DNA of 38,524 nt, taken from the NCBI GenBank assembly GCA_902783035.1, contig CACZPK010000054.1, positions 1 to 38,524 on the forward strand. The letters are read 5' to 3'. This document shows, piece after piece, positions 31,890 to 38,524 of the stretch (positions are counted from its first letter, which is position 1; each line of letters starts with the position of its first letter). The notes beneath the pieces are model-generated. The model made no database searches. It was not told the DNA's origin and was given only the letters and a program-made list of their open reading frames with translations. The translations under genes were made by a program, and so were the position numbers. This DNA is from Oscillospiraceae bacterium (GTDB taxonomy: Bacteria; Bacillota; Clostridia; Oscillospirales; Oscillospiraceae).

Positions 31890-32848
31890 TCTTGTACGCC
31901 GCAGCGGGCGGTTTTGTTTTGGACATGCTCTTCGGCGATCCCGCATGGCTGCCGCACCCGGTTGTCGCGATGGGTCGATACATTACAAAGTTCGAACAGT
32001 CTATTCGCAAGCGCCTGCCCAAGACGCCGCGGGGAGAACTGCTGGGCGGTGCGCTGCTGGCGTTGAGCCTGCCTTTGCTGACGCTTGCAATAACAGGCGG
32101 TGTGTGTCTGCTGGCACGGCACATCCACCCCTGCGCGGAACTTGCGATACAAACGCTTTGGTGTGCTCAGGCGCTCGCCGCGCGCGGATTGGCGACGGAG
32201 AGCCGAAGGGTTTACCGGGAACTGCAGGCGGGCAATCTTTTCGCGGCGCGTGAGGCAGTGGCGCGTATTGTCGGGCGGGACACCGACAGGCTGGACGCCG
32301 AGGGCGTGGCAAAGGCTGCGGTTGAAACGGTGGCGGAAAACTTCTCCGATGGGGTTGCCGCACCGATGCTCTTTATTTTTCTCGGTGGAGCACCACTGGC
32401 AATAATGTATAAGTCTATCAATACGATGGACAGTATGGTGGGCTATCGGAGCGAAGCATACCTTTATTTTGGACGCTGGGCGGCAAAACTGGACGATGCG
32501 GCGAATTTTATTCCCGCGCGGATCGCGGCGTTGTGTCTGATTGTTGCGGCAGCCTTGACAGGGCAGGATGCGCGGCGTGCATGGCAAATATGGCGGCGCG
32601 ATGCAAAACGCCATCTCAGCCCCAATGCCGGACAGACGGAGGCGGCATGCGCGGGCGCCTTGCGCATACAGCTTGGCGGGGACGCATGGTATTTTGGGCA
32701 GCGCCATGAGAAGGCGACGCTGGGCGACGCGCTGCGCGCGACGGAACCGGAGGACATTATAACGGCCAATCGCATGATGTACGCTGCGAGCGCAGTTTTG
32801 TTTTTCCTGTGCGCAGTGTTGCGATGGGTGATTGTGAGGATGGTTTGA
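31883..32848 (+). CDS. cbiB: Adenosylcobinamide-phosphate synthase
   Basis: The 321-residue membrane protein attaches aminopropanol phosphate or a related linker to adenosylcobyric acid. Family motifs: LDMLFGDPAWLPHPVVAMG near the start, AVETVAENFSDGVAAPMLF near 150, and INTMDSMVGYRSEAYLYFG near 183. The ATG at 31883 overlaps the cobC stop by 7 nt; the frame opens 8 codons earlier without a better site. It works with CobD, encoded next. Confidence 0.93.
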   Translation: MLILYAAAGGFVLDMLFGDPAWLPHPVVAMGRYITKFEQSIRKRLPKTPRGELLGGALLALSLPLLTLAITGGVCLLARHIHPCAELAIQTLWCAQALAARGLATESRRVYRELQAGNLFAAREAVARIVGRDTDRLDAEGVAKAAVETVAENFSDGVAAPMLFIFLGGAPLAIMYKSINTMDSMVGYRSEAYLYFGRWAAKLDDAANFIPARIAALCLIVAAALTGQDARRAWQIWRRDAKRHLSPNAGQTEAACAGALRIQLGGDAWYFGQRHEKATLGDALRATEPEDIITANRMMYAASAVLFFLCAVLRWVIVRMV

Positions 32849-33936
32849 TGAAGAGGACACACGGCGGAAACTGGGCCGGCTATCAAAAAGAATATGGCGC
32901 AGAGCCGCTGGATTTTTCGGCGAATATCAGCCCGTTGGGTGTGCCGGACGGCGTGCGAAAAGCCATCATGACTGCCGCGGAAGAAGCAGACCGCTACCCA
33001 GACCCGGATTGTAATGCGCTCAGGGAAGCGATTTCCCGGCATGAGGGGGTGTGCAGTGAGCAGGTCCTTTGTGGGAACGGCGCGTCTGATCTGATCTGGC
33101 GCACGATTTACGCGGCAAAACCGCGTCGTGTCTTCGTCACCGCGCCCTGCTTCGGGGAGTATGAGGCCGCAGCCGCGGCGGCGGGATGCGCTGTGGTTCG
33201 CATCGCATTGGACAGCAGCTTTCATTTGCCGGAGGAGTTCCTGCAGGAGATTAACGATAATCAGGATATAGTAATATTATGTCAACCAAACAACCCGAGC
33301 GGGATATCCATTGACCCAAAGATTCTGCGGAAAGTTGTGCTGCGCTGTTCGGCGACGGGGACCAGATTGCTGCTGGATGAATGCTTTGTCGGCTTTTTGG
33401 ACGAGCCGGAGCAATTCGCGGCAACCTGCGTTCTGGCACAGCGGGGACAGAGCGCCTCTGATGTGCTGGTGCAGCATCCCAATTTGCTGATTCTGAAGGC
33501 ATTTACGAAGTTGTATGCCCTTGCCGGTGTGCGGTTGGGGTATCTGATGTGCGGAGATACAACATTTTTGGAGGCGATACAGTGTGCAGGGCAGCCCTGG
33601 GCGGTATCGAGCATCGCGCAGACGGCAGGCATTGCAGCTTTGCAGGAAATAGATTATGTAAATCAACTTCACGCGATGATTCATTCGGAAAGAACATGGA
33701 TCTATAATGAACTAAAAAGAATAGGTCTACTTACTTTGCGCGGAGAGGCTAATTTTCTTCTTTTTCGCGCTGCAAAGCCGCTGGATGCGGCCTTGCGCGC
33801 ACACGGCATTTTGCTGCGCGGGTGCGGCGACTATGCGGGATTGGACGAGTGCTGGCACCGTGTTGCGGTTCGTACGCATGCGGAAAACAAGCGGCTTATC
33901 GCAGCGCTTTGCGCTGTTTTGGAGGAAAGAGCATGA
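32848..33936 (+). CDS. cobD: Threonine-phosphate decarboxylase (class I aminotransferase fold)
   Basis: The 362-residue PLP enzyme makes aminopropanol phosphate for the nucleotide loop. It begins THGGNWAGYQKEYG, typical of CobD, followed by LDFSANISPLGVP, NGASDLIWR, CQPNNPSG, LLDECF, and the PLP lysine Lys221 in KAFTKLYALAGVRLGY. The start TGATG overlaps the cbiB stop. Stretches of low GC around 33265-33290 and 33650-33730 stand out from the rest of the gene. Confidence 0.9.
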   Translation: MKRTHGGNWAGYQKEYGAEPLDFSANISPLGVPDGVRKAIMTAAEEADRYPDPDCNALREAISRHEGVCSEQVLCGNGASDLIWRTIYAAKPRRVFVTAPCFGEYEAAAAAAGCAVVRIALDSSFHLPEEFLQEINDNQDIVILCQPNNPSGISIDPKILRKVVLRCSATGTRLLLDECFVGFLDEPEQFAATCVLAQRGQSASDVLVQHPNLLILKAFTKLYALAGVRLGYLMCGDTTFLEAIQCAGQPWAVSSIAQTAGIAALQEIDYVNQLHAMIHSERTWIYNELKRIGLLTLRGEANFLLFRAAKPLDAALRAHGILLRGCGDYAGLDECWHRVAVRTHAENKRLIAALCAVLEERA

Positions 33937-35414
33937 GCAGAGCAAAGCTCATTATGGTGCAGGGTACCATGTCTGGCGTGGGAAAAAGCCTGTTGTGTAC
34001 GGCTTTGTGCCGCATTTTGCGGCAGGACGGCTATCGTGTTGCACCGTTCAAAAGTCAGAATATGGCGCTCAACAGTGGCGTGACCCGTGACGGACGAGAG
34101 ATCGGGCGGGCACAAATCGCACAGGCGGAGGCAGCGGGCGTGGAACCGGACGCACGCATGAACCCGGTCTTGCTCAAACCCTGCAGCGATACAGGCAGTC
34201 AGGTTATCGTGAATGGCCTTGCCCGCGCACAGATGGACGCGGCGGCATATATGCCCTACAAACGGGAACTGGTCCCTGAGATCCTTTCCGCCTATGACAG
34301 CCTAGCCGAAGAATATGACGTGATTGTTGTGGAAGGCGCCGGTAGCCCTGCGGAAATCAAGCTGCGTGAAAATGACATCGTCAACATGGGGCTGGCAGAG
34401 CTGATCGACGCGCCGGTATTGTTGGCGGGCGACATCGACCGGGGCGGTGTGTTTGCCCAGTTGTATGGCACGGTGCAACTGTTGGAGCCTGCGGAGCGCG
34501 CAAGGATCAGAGGGCTGGTTATCAATAAGTTCCGTGGAGACGTGTCGCTTCTGCGCCCGGGACTGACGCAGATCGAGGCCATGACGGGAATCTCTGTTTT
34601 GGGTGTCATACCCTATCTGCATATCGATCTTGACGACGAAGATTCCCTTGCCACTCGCTTGTCTGCTTCAAAAAATGATAAGTCAATTGATGTTGCGGTC
34701 ATCAGGCTTCCGCATATCTCCAACTTTACCGACTTTGCACCATTGGAATTGAATCAATATTTGGGAATACGTTATGTAAACTCTACACGTGATTTCGGCA
34801 AGCCGGACTGCGTGATCCTGCCCGGGACGAAGAGCACCACGGGAGATTTGCTTTGGCTGCGGCGAAACGGATTGGAGGCGGCAATCCTGCGCCTTGCCGG
34901 AAACGGGACGCCTGTGCTGGGCGTTTGCGGCGGATATCAGATGCTGGGCGAGGAGCTGCACGACCCCGACGGCGTGGAGGGAGCCGAACCAATGCTGCGG
35001 GGCATGGAACTGCTGCCCTGCAGGACAGTATTTGCCGCGGACAAGACGCTGACGCGCGTGACGGGGACCATTGCGGCGCCGCACCTGTCCGGCGCGCGCG
35101 TTGAAGGCTATGAGATACACAGTGGAGTGACTGAGGCGCGGGGCGAGGCGTTTTGCCGCCTTGCGGACGGCTCGGAAGACGGCTGCTGTGCCGGCAACGT
35201 GATGGGGACATATTTGCACGGACTGTTCGACAGCGGGGAGGCGTCAGACCGCTTGTGTGCGTGGCTGTGCGCGAGAAAAGGCGTTGCGGCGGAGCAGGCG
35301 GTGGCGGAGCCGCGCCGTGCTTATCGCGAGCGGCAGTACGACTTGCTGGCGGAAGGGGTCAGAGCGGCGTTGGACATGGATGCGGTGTACCGCATCATCA
35401 GAGGAGAAGCGTGA
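33933..35414 (+). CDS. cbiP: Cobyric acid synthase
   Basis: The 493-residue glutamine-dependent amidotransferase amidates the b, d, e and g side chains. The P-loop GTMSGVGKS lies at 11-19. It is followed by PFKSQNMALNSGVT, MNPVLLKPCSDTGSQV, VVEGAGSPAEIKL and DIDRGGVFAQLYGT, then LPGTKSTTGDL, the glutaminase nucleophile Cys332 in GVCGGYQMLGE, and the C-terminal YLHGLFDS. Length and order are normal. The ATGA overlap with cobD indicates coupling. Confidence 0.95.
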   Translation: MSRAKLIMVQGTMSGVGKSLLCTALCRILRQDGYRVAPFKSQNMALNSGVTRDGREIGRAQIAQAEAAGVEPDARMNPVLLKPCSDTGSQVIVNGLARAQMDAAAYMPYKRELVPEILSAYDSLAEEYDVIVVEGAGSPAEIKLRENDIVNMGLAELIDAPVLLAGDIDRGGVFAQLYGTVQLLEPAERARIRGLVINKFRGDVSLLRPGLTQIEAMTGISVLGVIPYLHIDLDDEDSLATRLSASKNDKSIDVAVIRLPHISNFTDFAPLELNQYLGIRYVNSTRDFGKPDCVILPGTKSTTGDLLWLRRNGLEAAILRLAGNGTPVLGVCGGYQMLGEELHDPDGVEGAEPMLRGMELLPCRTVFAADKTLTRVTGTIAAPHLSGARVEGYEIHSGVTEARGEAFCRLADGSEDGCCAGNVMGTYLHGLFDSGEASDRLCAWLCARKGVAAEQAVAEPRRAYRERQYDLLAEGVRAALDMDAVYRIIRGEA

Positions 35415-36070
35415 TGGAATACCTGAAACCGGCGGAAATTGAGCGTGAGAGCATGGCGATCATAGCGCGCGAGCTGTCGCTGCGCGGCATTGCGCTGCCT
35501 CCGGAACAGGCGGCGGTGGTGAAACGCGTGATCCATACGACGGCTGATTTTGACTACGCCGCGGCATTTCGATTTACAGCGGAAGCGGTTGCCCTGGGGG
35601 CGGAAGCGCTGCGCGGCGGGGTGCTTGTGACGGACACCAATATGGCGCGCGCCGGCGTGAGCGAACGCGCGGCGGCGAAACTGGGCTGTACGGTACGCTG
35701 CTATATGGCGGACGCGGACGTTGCGGAAGAAGCGAGGCGCCGCGGCGTTACGCGGGCGACCGTATCCATGGAGCGGGCGCTGGCGGAGCATCCGCATGCG
35801 GTGTTTGCAATCGGCAACGCGCCGACGGCGCTGCTGCACCTGACGGCAGCCATCGAGGCAGGCGCACGACCTGCGCTGATCATCGGTGTTCCCGTGGGTT
35901 TTGTCCATGTGGTGGAGAGCAAGGAAGGCGCCCTGGCGGCTTGCGAGAAATACTGTGTACCCGCGATTGTGGCGATGGGCCGCAAGGGCGGCAGCAATGT
36001 TGCGGCGGCGATCTGCAATGCGCTGCTTTACACGGCGGCGGGGCTGCTCGATCCATCCGCGCGCGAATAA
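35414..36070 (+). CDS. cbiC: Cobalt-precorrin-8 methylmutase
   Basis: The 218-residue enzyme moves the C11 methyl group to C12, forming cobyrinate. It has IERESMAIIARE near the start, VIHTTADFDYA with the catalytic His, VLVTDTNMARAGV, AIGNAPTALLHL and IIGVPVGFVHVVESKE. The TAA at 36068-36070 ends the operon. No hairpin with T-run follows directly, so transcription may continue into larE. The start overlaps cbiP (TGATG). Confidence 0.95.
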   Translation: MEYLKPAEIERESMAIIARELSLRGIALPPEQAAVVKRVIHTTADFDYAAAFRFTAEAVALGAEALRGGVLVTDTNMARAGVSERAAAKLGCTVRCYMADADVAEEARRRGVTRATVSMERALAEHPHAVFAIGNAPTALLHLTAAIEAGARPALIIGVPVGFVHVVESKEGALAACEKYCVPAIVAMGRKGGSNVAAAICNALLYTAAGLLDPSARE

Positions 36071-36096
36071 AGCGGCGAAAGCGGCGTATACGGGCG

Positions 36097-36125
36097 TTGA
36101 CGGGGAACAGAACGTGGGATATACT
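36097..36125 (+). promoter_or_regulatory. Promoter of larEB
   Basis: TTGACG (36097-36102) and TATACT (36120-36125) are 17 bp apart, giving about 50 nt of leader before larE. It allows larEB expression independent of the cobalamin riboswitch. Confidence 0.7.
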
Positions 36126-36182
36126 ATTATATATTAAACGATTACGTAGCTTTTCAATCACTTGATGGACGGAGGTGCGACT

Positions 36183-36932
36183 GTGACGCTGGACGCCTTT
36201 TTTCAGGATCATCCGCGCGCGGCGCTTGCCTTTTCGGGTGGCACGGATTCGTCGTATCTGCTTTTTGCGGCGCTGCGCGCGGGAGCGGACGTATGCGCCT
36301 ACTATGCGCGGTCCGCTTTTCAGCCCGCCTTTGAACTGGAAGACGCGCAGCGGCTGTCGCATGAGCTGGGTGCGGCGCTGGTCGTTCTGGACATAGACGT
36401 GCTCGATGATGCGAACGTGACGTCGAATCCGCCGGAGCGCTGTTATTACTGCAAAAGGCATATTTTTGAGACGATCCGGGACGCTGCCCGGCGGGACGGT
36501 TACGGATTGCTGCTTGACGGCACCAACGCCTCGGACGATGCCGGCGACCGGCCCGGTATGCGCGCGCTGGCGGAACTGGAGGTGCGCTCGCCGCTGCGCG
36601 AGTGCGGTCTGACGAAGGCGGAGGTGCGCCGGCTGTCCCGGGAGGCGGGGCTTTTTACCTGGGACAAGCCCGCCTACGCCTGTCTTGCCACGCGGATTCC
36701 GACGGGGACGCCGATCACGGCGGAAGCGCTTGCGCGTACGGAGCGTGCGGAGGATCATTTGCGTGCGCTGGGTTTTTCCGATTTTCGTGTGCGCTGGCTG
36801 GACGGTGCGGCAAAGCTGCAGCTGCCGGAATCGCAGCTTCCCCTGCTGTTGGAGCGGCGTGAGACGGTGCTTGCGGTACTCAAGCGCGATTACAGCAGCG
36901 TGATGCTGGATCTGGAGGTGCGGCATGAGTGA
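36183..36932 (+). CDS. larE: LarE-type sulfur transferase for the nickel-pincer cofactor
   Basis: The 249-residue protein adenylates and thiolates pyridinium-3,5-biscarboxylate mononucleotide in nickel-pincer cofactor synthesis. The PP-loop ATP motif LAFSGGTDSSYLL is at 15-27. Further motifs are NPPERCYYCKRHIF (Cys87, Cys90), LLDGTNASDDAGDRPG, SPLRECGLTKAEVR and DKPAYACLATRIPTG (Cys167). The start is GTG at 36183 because GGAGG ends 7 nt before it; ATG 36165 and TTG 36162 lie upstream without a proper site. Three cysteines instead of a single sacrificial one suggest the iron-sulfur-dependent LarE type. It overlaps larB by 8 nt. Confidence 0.9.
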   Translation: MTLDAFFQDHPRAALAFSGGTDSSYLLFAALRAGADVCAYYARSAFQPAFELEDAQRLSHELGAALVVLDIDVLDDANVTSNPPERCYYCKRHIFETIRDAARRDGYGLLLDGTNASDDAGDRPGMRALAELEVRSPLRECGLTKAEVRRLSREAGLFTWDKPAYACLATRIPTGTPITAEALARTERAEDHLRALGFSDFRVRWLDGAAKLQLPESQLPLLLERRETVLAVLKRDYSSVMLDLEVRHE

Positions 36933-37692
36933 TGTGAGGAACATACTGGAGCAGGTGCGCGACGGTACGCTGCGTGTGGAGGATGCGCTGCTTGCCCTGA
37001 AACAGGAACCGTTTGCGGATCTGGGCTATGCGAAGGTAGATCTGCACCGTGCCATCCGGCAAGGGGCTGCGGAGGTGGTCTATGGCGCTGGGAAGACGCC
37101 GGAGCAGATCGTCGGCATTGTAGAGACGCTGCGCGGACACGGGGTGTCGCCCGTGTTGGTCACGCGGCTCGGCGCGGAGGCGGCGGAGCAGGTGGGGGCG
37201 CATGTGCCGCTTGCCTACCATGCGCAGGCGCGGCTCGGCATTTCGGGCGATCTGCCGGAGCCGGACGGAGTGGGGCGCATCGTTGTGGCGACGGGCGGAA
37301 CCTCGGACATTCCGGTGGCGGAAGAGGCGGCACTGACCGCAGAGGCGTTGGGCAATGAGGTCACGCGGTTGTACGACGTGGGTGTGGCGGGACTGCACCG
37401 TCTGCTTGCCCATGCGGATGAGATCATGAACGCCAGCGTCATCATCGCGGTTGCCGGGATGGAGGGCGCGCTCGCCAGCGTGATCGGCGGGCTGGCTGAA
37501 TGCCCGGTCATTGCGGTGCCGACCAGCGTTGGGTACGGTGCATCCTTCGGGGGTGTTTCGGCATTGCTGTCGATGCTCAACTCCTGTGCGTCCGGCGTCT
37601 CGGTGGTGAACATCGATAACGGTTTCGGAGCCGGATTCCTGGCCAGCCGGATCAACCACATTGGACAGAAAAATGCTGATTTGTCACGTTGA
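36925..37692 (+). CDS. larB: Pyridinium-3,5-biscarboxylic acid mononucleotide synthase
   Basis: The 255-residue protein carboxylates and hydrolyses nicotinic acid adenine dinucleotide, the first step of nickel-pincer cofactor synthesis. Its C-terminal half resembles PurE. Features: LGYAKVDLHRAIRQGAAEVV, YGAGKTPEQIVGI, VVATGGTSDIPVAEEAALTA, YDVGVAGLHRLL, GMEGALASVIGGL, and PTSVGYGASFGGVSALLSML at the end. The cofactor serves lactate racemase and related epimerases. larC, the nickel-inserting enzyme, is not in the window. No terminator with a T-run follows. Confidence 0.93.
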   Translation: MSDVRNILEQVRDGTLRVEDALLALKQEPFADLGYAKVDLHRAIRQGAAEVVYGAGKTPEQIVGIVETLRGHGVSPVLVTRLGAEAAEQVGAHVPLAYHAQARLGISGDLPEPDGVGRIVVATGGTSDIPVAEEAALTAEALGNEVTRLYDVGVAGLHRLLAHADEIMNASVIIAVAGMEGALASVIGGLAECPVIAVPTSVGYGASFGGVSALLSMLNSCASGVSVVNIDNGFGAGFLASRINHIGQKNADLSR

Positions 37693-37753
37693 CGGTTTTC
37701 ACAGGAAACTTTTGTTTGTTGTGATGAAAAATATTCGATTGGTATCAACCCAT

Positions 37754-37782
37754 TTGACTTTTCAGACAAATAATGTTACTTT
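37754..37782 (+). promoter_or_regulatory. Promoter of the MglB-like gene
   Basis: TTGACT (37754-37759) is followed after 17 bp by TACTTT (37777-37782) with TG one base upstream (extended -10). The rest of the 149-bp gap shows only an AAAAGGAG ribosome binding site near 37826-37833. Confidence 0.5.
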
Positions 37783-37841
37783 ATTTAAGTCGGAAGAGTT
37801 GGATGCCTTCCGGCAAAAAGACTGAAAAGGAGAAAAGAAGT

Positions 37842-38524
37842 ATGAAAAAAGCACTTGCACTGATCCTTGCGATGACCATGGTGTTTGCGCTTGTCGCCTG
37901 CGGCGGCAACACCAGCACCACCACGACCGAGACCCCGGCCGCCACGACCGAGACCCCGGCTGCCACGACTGAGACCCCGGCCGCTCCCGCTGCCGAGGCC
38001 AAGACCTACAAGGTCGGCGTTGCCATCTACCAGTTCGACGACAACTTCATGACCCTGTACCGCAATGAGCTGCTCAGCTACTTCGACAGCCTGAGCAACG
38101 ACTCCGTCAAGTATGACGTCACCATCGTCGACGGCAAGAACGACATGGCGGAGCAGAACAACCAGATCGACAACTTCATCACGCAGGGCATGGACGCCAT
38201 CATCCTCAACCTCGTCCAGACCTCTTCCGCTGACGCTGCGATCGACAAGATCGTTGCCGCCGGCATCCCCCTGATCCTCATCAACCGTGAGCCGCTCGGC
38301 GACAATGGCGACGAGTCCTACAAGGGCATCCTCGACAACGCCAACGTCTGCTATGTCGGCGCTGACGCCCGCCAGTCCGGTACCTATCAGGGCGAGATCA
38401 TTGCCGAGCTTGCCAACCACGGCGACGTGAACGGCGACGGCAAGGTCAGCTACATTATGATCGCGGGCGACCCCGAGAACGTCGACGCCCAGTATCGCAC
38501 CCAGTTCTCCATCAAGGCGCTGCA
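37842..38524 (+). CDS. Galactose-type (MglB-like) sugar-binding lipoprotein, N-terminal part
   Basis: The frame runs off the window end after 227 codons. It has a lipoprotein signal (MVFALVAC, Cys20), a Thr/Pro/Ala linker with a three-fold repeat, and the start of a periplasmic-binding-protein type 1 sugar-binding fold: KVGVAIYQFDDNFMTLYRNE, MAEQNNQIDNFITQGMDAII and IPLILINREP. The calcium-site loop DVNGDGKVSYIMIAGDPEN is the mark of the glucose/galactose-binding protein. The MglA and MglC partners would be expected beyond the edge. Confidence 0.88.
   Translation, partial: MKKALALILAMTMVFALVACGGNTSTTTTETPAATTETPAATTETPAAPAAEAKTYKVGVAIYQFDDNFMTLYRNELLSYFDSLSNDSVKYDVTIVDGKNDMAEQNNQIDNFITQGMDAIILNLVQTSSADAAIDKIVAAGIPLILINREPLGDNGDESYKGILDNANVCYVGADARQSGTYQGEIIAELANHGDVNGDGKVSYIMIAGDPENVDAQYRTQFSIKAL
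37923..37985 (+). repeat. Three tandem 21-bp repeats in the lipoprotein linker
   Basis: Units at 37923-37943, 37944-37964 and 37965-37985 differ by one to a few bases and each encode TTETPAA-type residues. They form the flexible spacer between the lipid anchor and the binding domain and could change copy number by slippage. Confidence 0.85.

Larger units (their letters stand above)
28597..34781 (+). repeat. Six dispersed same-strand copies of TTATGTAAAY
   Basis: Copies start at 28597 (cobT), 29703, 29834 and 30080 (cobU), 33654 (cobD) and 34772 (cbiP). A variant TTATGTCAAC is at 33277. All are on the plus strand and inside coding sequence, in both frames that avoid a stop. I saw none elsewhere in the window. 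Function unknown. Confidence 0.6.

Noticed and set aside
28597-34781. TTATGTAAAY copies as DnaA boxes or as known Chi/SpoIIIE-type motifs
   Set aside because: They do not match TTATNCACA or the short GC-containing motifs known in Firmicutes, and they lie only within cobalamin genes.
36162-36182. TTG (36162) or ATG (36165) as the start of larE
   Set aside because: Neither has a ribosome binding site, while GGAGG at 36171-36175 is ideally placed for the GTG at 36183, and the family N-terminus fits that start.
37923-37985. Tandem 21-bp repeats as a CRISPR-like array
   Set aside because: The units are contiguous without spacers and in frame, and encode a Thr/Pro/Ala linker of a lipoprotein.

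Overview
The window looks like a GC-rich, anaerobic Clostridia chromosome, probably Oscillospiraceae-like. The evidence is lipoprotein signal peptides followed by Gly/Thr-rich linkers, strong AGGAGG ribosome binding sites, a ferredoxin-linked 2-oxoacid oxidoreductase, the anaerobic (early cobalt insertion) cobalamin pathway and LarB/LarE. The assignment rests on gene content only. I see no rRNA, tRNA, insertion sequence, phage gene or CRISPR array.

Layout. (1) 1-204: N-terminus of a dihydropyrimidinase/hydantoinase, minus strand, cut by the window edge. (2) 425-7046: an operon of lipoprotein, fused double permease and ATPase of the Fbp/Afu ABC family, followed without a gap by a ROK-type sugar kinase-like protein and a D-lyxose isomerase. 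It ends in a strong bidirectional terminator. (3) 7113-16174: an aryl/acyl-acid block, comprising an AMP-forming acyl-CoA ligase (minus), iorAB, a Phe-rich leader peptide with an attenuator, phenylacetate-CoA ligase, a double ACT-domain protein, a small unknown protein, and a convergent amidohydrolase/Na+ symporter pair (minus). Three promoters in this block share a 14-bp palindrome-like site of the form TTTAAYGCRTTAAA. (4) 16298-36070: a cobalamin riboswitch followed by about 19.5 kb of 19 tightly packed genes, most overlapping their neighbours by a few bases. These are a secreted CbiK-type chelatase with a two-repeat C-terminal extension, a FecCD-type ABC importer whose ATPase carries a Cys-rich domain, then cbiD, cbiFG, cbiH, cbiJ, cbiET, cbiA, cobT, cobU, cobS, a second short cobU, cobC, cbiB, cobD, cbiP and cbiC. 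I see no cbiL, uroporphyrinogen methyltransferase or corrinoid adenosyltransferase gene here. (5) 36097-37692: larE and larB with their own promoter and no larC. (6) 37754 to the end: the start of a galactose-type (MglB-like) sugar-binding lipoprotein.

How the parts fit. IorAB plus aryl-CoA ligase can run either way: fermentation of aromatic amino acids, or salvage of aryl acids into aromatic amino acids by reductive carboxylation. The Phe-codon-rich leader peptide in front of paaK has mutually exclusive antiterminator and terminator helices, and its stop codon lies 3 nt before the antiterminator arm. This is the logic of a biosynthetic operon, so it points to salvage of phenylacetate into phenylalanine. 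In the cobalamin operon the only cobaltochelatase homologue visible carries a lipoprotein signal and sits directly upstream of an importer. This suggests metal or tetrapyrrole handling at the cell surface before uptake.

All calls come from reading the sequence. No database search, structure prediction or statistics were run.
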